64,000 nucleotides of DNA from Lophius americanus (lineage: Eukaryota; Chordata; Actinopteri; Lophiiformes; Lophiidae). Made by a program: the position numbers and the translations under genes. The stretch is from contig JBBDHG010000135.1 of assembly GCA_037951165.1 (NCBI GenBank), positions 1,971,001 through 2,035,000 on the forward strand, given 5' to 3'. Position 1 is the stretch's first letter; each line of letters starts with the position of its first letter. Below the pieces are notes generated by a model that did no database searches, was not told the DNA's origin, and was given only the letters and a program-made list of their open reading frames with translations. Shown here piece after piece: positions 52,052-62,233 of this stretch.

Positions 52052-53196
52052 AAAGGACTTTGTTAATAAAACATCATATTTTAACACAACATAATACCAA
52101 AAATGTAATGTTTTATTGTAAGAAGAGCCGACTTGCTCAGAGGTCATCCTGAAATAGTGGATAAACAAAAGTGTATGTATGATTTAATATTCTATAAATC
52201 TTAACATGATTTGTCGAGCAAATGCTTGCAGATTATTTACCTCAACTCAGAAAAGGTAGGCCTGTACAAATCATTATCATGTTGTCTTTCACTTAAACTG
52301 TTAAGAAACAAAACAACAGGCTTTCACTTGCTGCTCCTCCTTATTTGTGCTCATTGGGAGATGGCAAACCAACTTTCAAGTTAAGAAGGTCCATACCACA
52401 TTGTAAATATTTTCTCTTATTTATTGGCCAAGAATTTCTTTTTTTTTTAATTCATTTAACTAGCCAACATAGTACTCACTGACCATGTTTCTCTGAAAGC
52501 CACTGTTCAAATGGAGTTAAACTATCAGGAAGGAGCAACAGAGTGCACTCCCAACACTGTAAGAAGCACATAGCCCAAAACTCAGGCGAGCAGAGCAGCA
52601 GTGGAAGACACCAAATGTCACACGAAGCACTGAGAGAGGTTGACGTGAGACTCTTGTACAGCGTGTTTGTGTTTAAAGGTTCAACTCGAGAACATGTTTG
52701 CTCTGCAATTCAGGATCGCAGTCAGTCTGGTATTGTGTCGCCGTGAGCAAACACCCCAGATGCACAAGTGACACAGTATCGTCATAGCGTGTGAGTGTGT
52801 CACGATTCATCCCACTACTACACTGTCTGCATCTCCTGCCTGCCATTACCGCCCACCCTCCAGCCCCCAGATTACCATACAGTCAGATCTGTGTTTCTCC
52901 CGCTTTTTTCCTTCTCATTCACACCAGGCTTCTGAACAGTGAGGGATATTAATGCCAAGTTACTGCCAGAGGCGAGGAAAAGCCAAAAACGATATAATTC
53001 CATTTCAGTCAGGTTTCAATCTCTCTTGAAAGAGATTATACATTACAGAATAAATGTGGATTACCTACATCTGTTACCCCCATCTATGGAAGTTAGGGGA
53101 TGTTATTAGACTGATCCCCTTGGTTTGTGTGTGTCTGTTTGTGTGTGTTCAGATAGGACAGATAATTTTGATTGTTTTGTGCAAATTTGGGCCTCA
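52052..53196. other. Non-coding DNA, presumed alpha-neurexin intron
   Basis: I see no gene or clear repeat here apart from a short T-run at about 52440 and a small TGTG stretch near 53126-53148. Confidence 0.5.
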
Positions 53197-53360
53197 TGGA
53201 GTGAGACAGGCGATTATGTTTTGAAGTATATCGGCTGTAACGACAACCACTGGCAGCAGGAATCTGATACCCTCCTGCTAGTTTACATGTATATTGACTT
53301 CAGATTGGGTGAGAAAAGTGTGAATATTGTGAACTTTTGAGCAAAAGTGTAGTCATGGCA
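53197..53360 (+). repeat. Diverged local repeat, copy 1
   Basis: GGCGATTATGTTTTGAAGTA, ATTGACTTCAGATTGGGTGA and GCAAAAGTGTAGTCATGG recur in order, with changes, in the copy starting near 53485. Identity is only moderate. Confidence 0.5.
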
Positions 53361-53484
53361 GTGCGATGAATGTCAATGTTTTCACCATGAAAAAAAGCAA
53401 CTTAAAGCTTTCTGTTGAGGCACGATAGATGAAACAGTCATGAATGAATTTTCAATAAATATTCTGCAACGATGGGCCAATGGA

Positions 53485-53625
53485 GAGAAAATGGCGATTA
53501 TATTTTGAAGCTTATTTGATGTAGCGCCACCTACTAAAACTGTACATTTGTCTGCTTTGAGTTTACATTGACCTCAAGTTGGGTTAGAAAAGCCACAACA
53601 CCTTGATGAAGCTTTAGTCATCATG
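53485..53625 (+). repeat. Diverged local repeat, copy 2
   Basis: GGCGATTATATTTTGAAGCT, ATTGACCTCAAGTTGGGTTA and AGCTTTAGTCATCATG parallel copy 1 (starting 53197). It includes AGCGCCACCTACTAAAAC, a word met in many fish interspersed repeats. Confidence 0.5.
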
Positions 53626-53765
53626 AAGAAAGGAACTTGTAATAAATCCTCTATCAATCTAGTCCAAATTCTACATACTGGATCAGAGTCCCAGTCTGAA
53701 GACACACCAATCAGGACATTTTTTACCGCTGATTACTGTCATTTAGTAGGTAATTTTTGTCAAAC

Positions 53766-54000
53766 AATTAAAAGGTAGCACAATCTTTAAGTCAAGGATG
53801 ACAAAATATTCATATTTCACTTCTTTATTTGGCTCACATCAGAATGTACAAATGCTTACACGTTTCAGCGCAAAGTTTTGATCAGAGCGTTTACAAACGC
53901 AAGCATTTGTACATTCTGATATGAGCCAAATAAAAAAGTCAAATGTGAGTATTTTGTTCTCCTAAATGTAAAGACTAAAGATGTGCTACCTTTTAAATTT
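53766..54000. repeat. Inverted pair of an interspersed repeat (foldback, ~95-bp arms)
   Basis: The left arm 53766-53857 and right arm 53901-54000 are reverse complements. The inner 33 bp (53825-53857 with 53901-53933, word GTACAAATGCTT / AAGCATTTGTAC) differ at one position. The outer parts match with a ~9-bp length difference (TTAAAAGGTAGCAC at the outer ends). The 43-nt centre holds GCGTTTACAAACGC. It is either two head-to-head copies of one repeat or a true foldback element. Confidence 0.8.
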
Positions 54001-54084
54001 TTTAGAATAAGCTCACTGGATTTTGGGTTTAGCCCTCCACTGATAATCCCATTGTTGAAGTGCAACCTTTTTTTTTTATAAATA

Positions 54085-54175
54085 CTTTACAATATTTGCA
54101 TTCCTGCTATCCTACACTGACCTCAATTGGTTAAAAAAGCAAAATCACCTCGACGAAGCATCAATGTGAGTATAT
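54085..54175 (+). repeat. Diverged local repeat, partial copy 3
   Basis: ACTGACCTCAATTGGTTAAA followed by AGCAAAATCACCTCGACGAA and GCATCAATGTGAG parallels the end of copy 2 (GACCTCAAGTTGGGTTAGAA, CACCTTGATGAAGC). The front half is absent. Confidence 0.4.
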
Positions 54176-55514
54176 TCAGTTCTCATCAAATGGCGGCAAA
54201 GGGACTATATGAAGAATAAATAATTGAACGCCAACCGAACTTTAAAGCCCAACAGTTTCACCTCAAAAGTGTAGAGCAAATGGTTAAAGAAAATGCAGAA
54301 TGTCTTTATTATATGTGCATGTGTAGATGGGGAAGGGTGTAGGGGGTATTGCAAATGCAGCTGGGCTCAGCACTGTTCGTTGCCAAGCTCTCTGTAGGTC
54401 TGCCTATTCAGTAATATTCTATATTACTTGACCAGATGCAGCTCACAGTCGGCTGGGTGAACTCTTCAACTCAATGCTAAGTGAGCGTGTTAGCAGGGCA
54501 GGCCGGCACAGCCCTCCTGAGCTCGAGCTGTAGCCCTGAGATAGGCCCCGTTTCTGCACGTAAACACACATAAGCCAATCTGGTGAAGGGGAGCTGCACT
54601 TGGCTGATAAAGTGCTACATTGAGTGAACCGTATGGCTCAGTCACCGATGTTCTGTTCAGCCTCTTTGGCCCACTCTTCACCTCAAGGTTATGTGAGGTG
54701 TTAAGATGGGCACAACCTTGGTCACAAAGTGCGCAGTTTAATACAGTCAAGGTTCGGAAAGCAGAGACTTTACTATGATCCCATGTGTGAATGAGTTATT
54801 GAAGTTGAAGAAATGGCAACAGATCAAAAACATTATTTTAACATCAAGTGAGGTTTGATTGAGAGCAAAAAACCTTTTTGATGTTAGCATCTAATCTAAA
54901 CAGCCATCTAGTTGCTCACTACGCTTCCAGCATCCCATCTACGTATCCTCAATTTCATTTTTTCCATAATACTCATCTTCAGGTTACATTAAGCCGGGCT
55001 CCAAAGAGGCTTATTAGGATGTAATGGAATGGACACATCTGGATACAGGATTATCACCATTATGAGACCCACCCAGATGGATTAAAATGCAATTACAAGT
55101 GCTGGATTAATTATTGGCTTTTGCACTGTTGCTGCACTGCTCTGGTGGAGGAATACAAGAGACATGGAAAAATAAACAGCACACACACATAATGCAAAAT
55201 AACCCCAAAACTAAACTGTTCACATAAAGAAATAGATGTTCCTGGCATATTGATAACAGTCATTAAAAAAACAGTGATGGATTCAATTGAAGGCTAAATA
55301 GAGGGGATCCGGCAGATACGGTTAATGTTTGAGGGTAAGAATGGACCTGCTTCTATTGCACCATCTTCCCTAGAAATGGCCTTAGTATTAGAAGACGTTC
55401 CTATTAATATGGAAGTAATATAAATATACCGCACAATCTGCTAGAACATCAACGAGAAGTGACACTTCTCCACCAGTCCGTCTGGGAAGAAGTTTTTGAG
55501 TTGTTTTGGAGTTG
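54176..55514. other. Non-coding DNA, presumed alpha-neurexin intron
   Basis: No supported gene or repeat before the L2 tail. Confidence 0.5.
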
Positions 55515-56110
55515 TTAATAATAATAATAATAATAATACATTTAATTTATAATGCACTTTACATTTGGATCAAATCTCAAAGTGCTACAAAGTAAAAACA
55601 GATAAAAGCATCAATAAAAAATAAAATAATAACTATATAAAAACATGACCAAAAAGCAGCAATGTTAATTTAAGTTATAGTTTCTGCTCAAAAGAAAAGT
55701 TTTGAGTCACATAAGTTATAAATGTGTCAGTCGTCTGTGGAGCCCTCAGATGGTCAGGGAGGGCATTCCACAGACGAGGGGCAGCAGAACAGAAGACCTG
55801 ATAACCCATGGTGCTGAGCTTAGTCCGGGGAAAGAGGAGATGGTATGAGTGGGTAGAACGGAGGGATCGTGTTGAGGTCAGTGGGGTGAGTAGTTCTTTT
55901 AGGTAGGGGGGTGCGTTACCATGGATGCACTGGTGAGTGAGGAGAGAGATCTTATAATCAATCCTGGTGGAGATGGGAAGCCAATGAAGTGAATGAAGAA
56001 CGGGCGTGATGAGTTTGTGTTTACGCACTCTCATCAGGATCCTTGCAGCACTGTTTTGAACATACCTTAGGCTTTGAAGACTTTTATCAGGGATCCCGAT
56101 GAGACGCGTG
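55515..56110 (-). mobile_element. L2-type LINE, 3' fragment with 3' UTR and (TAA)n tail
   Basis: The element covers the truncated ORF2 end, about 160 bp of 3' UTR (55539-55674) and a terminal TAA/ATT microsatellite at 55515-55538. The UTR includes a stretch like TTTATAATGCACTTTACA, similar to the 'TATATAGCGC...CTTTACA' region of fish L2 elements. A short 3' microsatellite and 5' truncation are usual for this clade. The 5' break is near 56105-56130. I did not find a clear target duplication. Confidence 0.8.
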
Positions 56111-56130
56111 GACCAGCTTTTCAGCATCAC
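55675..56130 (-). pseudogene. L2-type LINE ORF2 C-terminus, 5'-truncated
   Basis: A 151-codon frame with no internal stop matches the end of the reverse-transcriptase polyprotein of L2-like non-LTR retrotransposons. Diagnostic words are LQSLRYVQNSAARIL (residues 18-32), ITPVLHSLHWLPI (41-53), RIDYKISLLTHQCIHG (56-71), APPYLKELL (73-81), the TRSLRST block (86-92) and APRLWNALPDHLRAP (116-130). The frame ends at a natural stop, after FEQKL. Similarity fades upstream of about residue 8, and the catalytic reverse-transcriptase core and endonuclease are missing, so this is a dead 5'-truncated copy. The Met used here is only the first ATG in the surviving frame and not a true start. The intact frame suggests a fairly young insertion. 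Confidence 0.9.
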
Positions 56131-59090
56131 TCAAGGTGAGTGAAGAACAGAGTTTGGAAATATAAGTTATAGTTATAGTTAAGTTATAGTTAGTGCCTAA
56201 TTTGGAACCAGGAACATTGGCATAAACAAGAAAACAGCTAAATCATTTATTGGGTTGGGATTTTCTTACCAGAACCTTGCAACCGCCATTTTCTGAAATG
56301 GTGTTGTAACTTAGTGTTCTACGGAATCTGCTCTAGGGCTGAAAGTAAGGCTCGGCAGAGAGTTAACCCAGAAAAGAAACACAATGAACTGTGCCCCGAG
56401 AGCTCACACTATAAACAATTTCAAAGGTTCAACACCATCCAAAATACACATAGTTCTGTGTAGTACTCTTACTTTTTATTTATTTACCTACTTTGCAATA
56501 TAATTTGTGAAATACGATACATGCAATGCTCTTTAATACGTCACTGCAATATTTCATTTTCTTATTCTTTTCACATACTGGCAATATCTTCTTGTACCAT
56601 ATGTGAGTACATTATACGGCTTGACTGTGTAAAATGTATATTTGGGAAATAGGTTCTAGTATTGCACCTGAATTTTGTTGTTGAATATACATTGACAATT
56701 AAACACTTTTGATTTTTGATTAGATTAAAACAACTAAGCTATAATAATGGATGTTAAGCCCAAACATTGGCATTCTGAGGAGCTGTCTCCCTCCACTTTG
56801 GTACTCAACGGAAGTGCACCAAAAAAAGTCGGGCTTGAATCAACACAGTGCAAACACTGCTGGGTAAAAGGCGACAGCTATATAATCATCAGACTCTAGT
56901 GCCTCTCCAGACAGTGGAAAACCAGTTCTTAGAAGGTAGCACCAACTCCAAACTGGATATAGCTGTTGCCTGGATTAAGACCCTAGTTAGCATTAGTGGA
57001 AGGTTCCTCAAGCTTCCCATCTGCCAACTAGGGGAAACAAGAAGGACTCGGAGAAAACCAAATCTGCCATTAGTGCACTGGAGAAATGAAGGGGCTATAA
57101 AAGGGCCCCAGATGTAAAATTTGCTACAATCCGGTATACTTTCAAAAAGAGGTCAAATATTTATTTTTCCACAGGCTTTCTGTCAAGACATTTGTCTGAG
57201 AAAAACACATCACTTGACATTTATTTTCTGATGGCAAAATAGCAGTTGTTTGTCTCTTAAGGGAACTGTGTTTTCTTGCATCTCCTCTAACCGCAGCTCG
57301 TAAGCTCCATCTGAAGTGGATGTCATTAATGAACAGACCTTCAGTTCCACTGAATGCACTGGCACTTGCTCGCTGAGTCCCATTATACAGCCTTAAGGAG
57401 GACGCCAAAATCCATTTTGTTTGGAGTTTACTGACCACCTGAGGGAGACCAACATTTAAGGAACAACAGAACATTTGCAGTCTTGTGTGAATGTTTGTCT
57501 CATACATCAAACACAAATAAGATTCTTATTTATAGCGCAATATATGAGCATGATTGTCTGGACTATTACCCATTTAATTAATTATCTACATATATACTGA
57601 CTGCTCAATGTCATATTTCTTCGACACGGTATTGCAGAGTAAAAAAATATCTAAAGAGTCTATTAATACACCACACCTATGATGCATATTATTGAAAGTG
57701 CATGAATGACAAAAACAAGCTTATATGTTCCAGCTCTGCATCTTAAGCTGTTTTCATCCCGGATGAAAGTAATTGTTTATCTTCTTCAATTTAAAATAGT
57801 TTATTAGGCGGAGATGGACGCTGTCAGAATGTAGGAGTCGATGCTTTCTAAGCTGTTCCAAGTTTGGCTAAAGGATGCAATGAAATTGCAGCCCTTCTTT
57901 CAGATGTGGTTGAGCAAAATCAATCCCCTTGATTTGTGTGCCTGGAAAACTTCTAACAAATGCAGCGAGCTGGAAAATAGATCCATGGTTACTCCACAAC
58001 ACCTGGCCGGCCCAGATATTGCATGGTTGCCTTCTTTGGAAAGCAACATGTATTCAAAAGGGCACACACAAAAACACACACTCACACACACAGGTTTGTG
58101 TTTGACAAAAAAGGGCAACCTTCAGCTTTGTAATCTCAATAGCAGGGATGTGGTGCATGAAAGAAAGCATGAAGTGGGCCAAAAATGGTTTCATGTTGCT
58201 CTGATCTCTATAGAACAGGAGATGAGTGACGACATAGCTGAAAATTGCCAACGACCAGCAACGCACATACATCCTGTTGATTTGCACAGAGGAATAGGAT
58301 ATGCAAGTAATTCAGATCAGCATGTTGAATCTGTCAACACTCTTCTTGTTGTTTCGTTAAGCAGCATTTAGAAATACTGGGGGAGAAATATGATAATTAA
58401 TCATTAAAAGTATTTGTAATATTAGCTTTTTATGTCTGTCATGAAAACTGTTTTTCAATCAACGCTCGAGATCTAGAGGTGCTGCAGTGAGAGGGATAAA
58501 ATAAAGGAGGATTACCCTGTTTTAACAATTGCTTCAAAATGTCCCTGTTGTAATGGGATTTCTTATCACGTAAATTGATCACCTATGTTAACCAGTAATT
58601 AATCAAAGACTGACATTTACTATAGCAACCCATTAGCTCAACTGGTAGACTCTTAATCCTTCCCTGCCTGTTCTCCAACTATCATTATCTAAAGGGTTAG
58701 ATAATACTAAAGAAAAAAAAGTCTAAAGAAACTATTTTAATGCAAATATATATCTATTGTATTAACGCAAAAAATGATCTGTAATAGGTGTGCATTTGCT
58801 TTGATGTCCTCTATATATACAAACCTGTTGTACTGAACCGTTCTACAACAACCTGGATTATGATCAATCCCAGCAAAGATAACAACAAATATAAATTATG
58901 GCATAGTTACTGTTGTGGATATTTGGTATTCTCCCAGTGAGAAGTGGAATAATAGATCACGTGAAATAACTTTTGTCTTCAGTGATAAAGAACAAGGTTT
59001 ATAGTTGTGCAGAGGAGCCAGTTTCAGCCGGAAATGCCAGAACTCTTACAACAGAATGAGGTTACAGAGGTCTGGCATCTACTAAAAGTA

Positions 59091-59092
<2 letters not shown>
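56131..59092. other. Non-coding DNA, presumed alpha-neurexin intron
   Basis: 56161-56191 is a small AGTTAT tandem next to the L2 break. The plus-strand frame 57841-58371 (176 codons) is the longest unexplained frame in the window. It has a His/Thr patch from a CA-rich stretch and no recognisable domain. A weak SINE-like TAGCTCAACTGGTAGA occurs at about 58634-58649. Confidence 0.5.

Positions 59093-59152
<60 letters not shown>
59093..59152. repeat. (AT)30 microsatellite, uninterrupted
   Basis: Thirty perfect AT units with no interruption, flanked by ACGAT on the left and TCTAGAAA on the right. Purity implies recent expansion. Confidence 0.97.
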
Positions 59153-59154
<2 letters not shown>

Positions 59155-61984
59155 TAGAAACAGGAAAGTAGGATGGAACAGAGACTGGGTTGAAAAGGTA
59201 ATGATAAGCCCTCTATCGGCTTGAGGTTATTAACTTGGAATGAATACAAACAATGGAACATGTGCTTATGTTCTTAGAATATCTGGGTACATTAGGGTCC
59301 ATAGAATATCAGACTATACAAGTTCTATTATAAATTGAGATTATAGCAATCAAAAAAACATTCCAGTTAAGGCTACTAGAACACAATGGGATTAAGGAAG
59401 GAGTAATTGTTGAATCATTAACTGCTGGGTTTACGTTTACAATGAACATCAAATGTGAGGTGAAAAATCATCCAAATGTTATTTTTTGGATAACTGTTAT
59501 ATGTGAGTGTTCGGCTGAGATTTTTACTTTGTGCATCGGTACGGAAGGAAAATTGGGTTATGGAATGTTGTTTTGTTGAGCTGACACTGGGACATTGTTC
59601 TTGGTGGTAACATTTTCTGAGCTGTAACATTGTAATTATCTCATGCATTATGCATTTACTGCTCGACCTGTTGAAAACCGTTCTTCATCTCATTGGGATA
59701 CGCAAACCTGCATGACTGACGAAATCACTTGTCGATCCACTTGTAAAGGTTTAGTTGAAAGGCTCTGCACTGATTGTTAAAATATTTTACAACGGGGCTG
59801 CAGTGCAAGCTGACATTTTAGGAATAAAGGTAATTGGAAGTGTGGCTATTACCTGCCCCTATTATACTCCATATTTTGTCATTTTGTCTTGCTGTATTAG
59901 GCAAAGGTTTGAGACAAAGCAAAATATTACACTGTGGACCTTGACCATTTTACAGGTGCTGTATTTTTGCAACTCTGCCTCTTCCCTCATTTGTGCAGTG
60001 CTTCTTATTATCTAACTTCGCACTGTAGAAATGTCTGTGTTAAGCTGATTGTGTGTCTCTTTGTGACTTAAATATGCAAAAGGTGAGCAGAAAATCACAC
60101 TGCCCTGCCACACTTGCTGGCTTCAATCCATCTGAATCCAATTGTTAATGCAAATACCCACCATCCAAACGTAATGACGCCTTGGAATTGAAACAAATGC
60201 CATTTATCAACACGGTCATTCACTTTCACAGCCGCTGAAAGAGTCTGCCTCATTAAAACAGCATATTAAATGACCGACTACACCACAGGATGGTTGTTTC
60301 AGCATCACAATGAGTACTTATGTGTGATTTTCCAGCTGGTTGGCCACATGATGCCTCTCTTTCTTCATACAGTCAGAATATCATGTATGATGATGATAAT
60401 GATGATTGTTGCTGTCATGATTTCGTACTAAATTTCTGAGCATTGGTTGGCGTGTACAATCTTTAAGCTCTTGGCTGATCTTGTGTTGTGAGCTTATCCC
60501 AGCGGAGGGTGCGCAGGAGCTATCATTTTGTCCGTCCAACTGCAGGCAAGGCAGAGCAATATCTGGCCCACAATGTAATGCATCGCCAGTTCCATCAGAT
60601 CTCACAATGCGGAAAGCTAACAGTAACCCTACCTAACAGGACAGAGCTGTGGAAGGACAGAGAGGAGCTGAGCTGAGAAGCAGAGAAAACAATTCTAAAT
60701 TGTGAGTCACGTGTTTGTCAGCGCTGCGTGCAGTGTGGTGTGGCTACAGTCTCAAATTATTAAATTGAGATGGAAAAATGAAAAAATTCATGAAGAGAAA
60801 GTGGAATCCTGCCTCTTTCAAGCACATCAAAGAGCACATTTCTCTTGAGCAGCAGGGGGGTGAATTCACAAGGCAAACTCGGCTCTCTAGTTGCTTTTTT
60901 CCCTTTACATTAATGATTTAATGAAGTCAAACTACAGCAGGGATTCTGAGGGGAAAACTGTGGCTGAAACATAATTTATTCTTGAAATAACAGGAGCCAG
61001 TGAGGAAGGAGGAATATCTTTATGAGTAATAAGAGCCATTTTCTAAGAATGATCTAAATATATTTAAAGACTCACAATTAGAGGACTGTAAATGTCTTAC
61101 TCCTCCTTAAAAGCTTCTTAAACTACTTTGGTGTAAATAGAATATTTGTGGAGCCAAGAAATCTTTCCATACAGTATATGATTTTTTTTTTTCCAATTTC
61201 ACGCTTGGCTGAAGAGTACATATATTGCACAATCACCAAATAAAGTGTTAGGTTTTCTATGTTATAGGGCTTGTTTAAGTGGAGTGGAGAATATGGTGTG
61301 GGTGTTGGGTGCTCCTAACCTATAAGTTCTCAGAGCCAGCCAGATAATTTCAGCAGGTTGGCAGATAGTCCCATACTCACTCACTGATCCCCTATATCAA
61401 AGGTTGATTTTCCACTGACTCTTCATATAGGAGAATGGACAAATCAATCAAAACAATTCTGAGCTTTTTACACATCAAGAGGTTAGAATACACATTATGA
61501 TCAAGCACCATATCAGAAACAGAAACTACAGAGAAACTGAAACTCAAGAGACAGAATTTCTCTCCGGTTATCTCAACATTGACCTGAATTCCTTCCTCAT
61601 AGGATTCTGATTGTATAGTTTAAATGTTGGAACTATGGTATAATACAGTGATTGAAATCACTGCTGTCCTTTGTAAAATTATAAAGCCCAAAAGATGGAC
61701 TATGGGGCTAAGGGAAAACCAACCATGAAAACCTGCAATGTCGGCCATCTTAAACCATTTAGAGCTTGATAAACAACTAACATAAACTTGGAGGAGAGGA
61801 GTGTAGATAAAACTGCCGTGTTATCCTGTCTGTCCTTGTTTAAGTTAGACGTCATGCAACACATTTTTCAATAAATTTAATCTTATATTTTAATCTATTT
61901 GAAACAAAACTTAAAAACTTCAGCATCTTTAATGACATTTTAACACTTTAAGGTCAAATGAAACTGTTTCTTAAAAAGAGTGCA
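59153..61984. other. Non-coding DNA, presumed alpha-neurexin intron
   Basis: No supported gene. A short GAT/ATG cluster lies near 60387-60407. Confidence 0.5.
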
Positions 61985-62233
61985 GGGCTTTAGCTCAGTG
62001 GGTAGAGCAGCTCCCCTAACCAGGAGACGCGTGTTTCAGCGCAGCCCCTGAAGCAACATGCCGTGGGTCCTTGAGCAAGACCCTGAAACCTCAGCTCCCG
62101 GGCGCTTCACTGGGGCCCCCTACTGCTCCTTCAGAGATGGGTTGAATGCAGATAAATACCACAACGTTGTACTGTATGTATGTACTGTTTAACGTGATAC
62201 ATAAAGGAAAGATTATTATTATTATTATTATAA
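61985..62233 (+). mobile_element. tRNA-derived SINE, nearly full length
   Basis: The head GGGCTTTAGCTCAGTGGGTA contains a good pol III A box (TAGCTCAGTGG at 61991-62001). A weakened B-box-like GTTTCAGCG lies about 30 bp further on. The body carries words shared by many fish SINEs: CCTTGAGCAAGACCCTGAA, GGGCGCTTCACTGGGGC, CTACTGCTCCTTCAGAGATG and GTTGTACTGTATGTATGTAC. The 3' end is an ATT/TTA microsatellite at 62212-62231. It is the best-preserved SINE in the window. Confidence 0.8.

Noticed and set aside
58626..58720. Possible SINE at TAGCTCAACTGGTAGA
   Set aside because: Only the A-box-like word is convincing; no B box or tail can be matched.
61985..62060. Possible true tRNA gene
   Set aside because: The A box is good but the B box and stems are degraded, and a SINE body and microsatellite tail follow.
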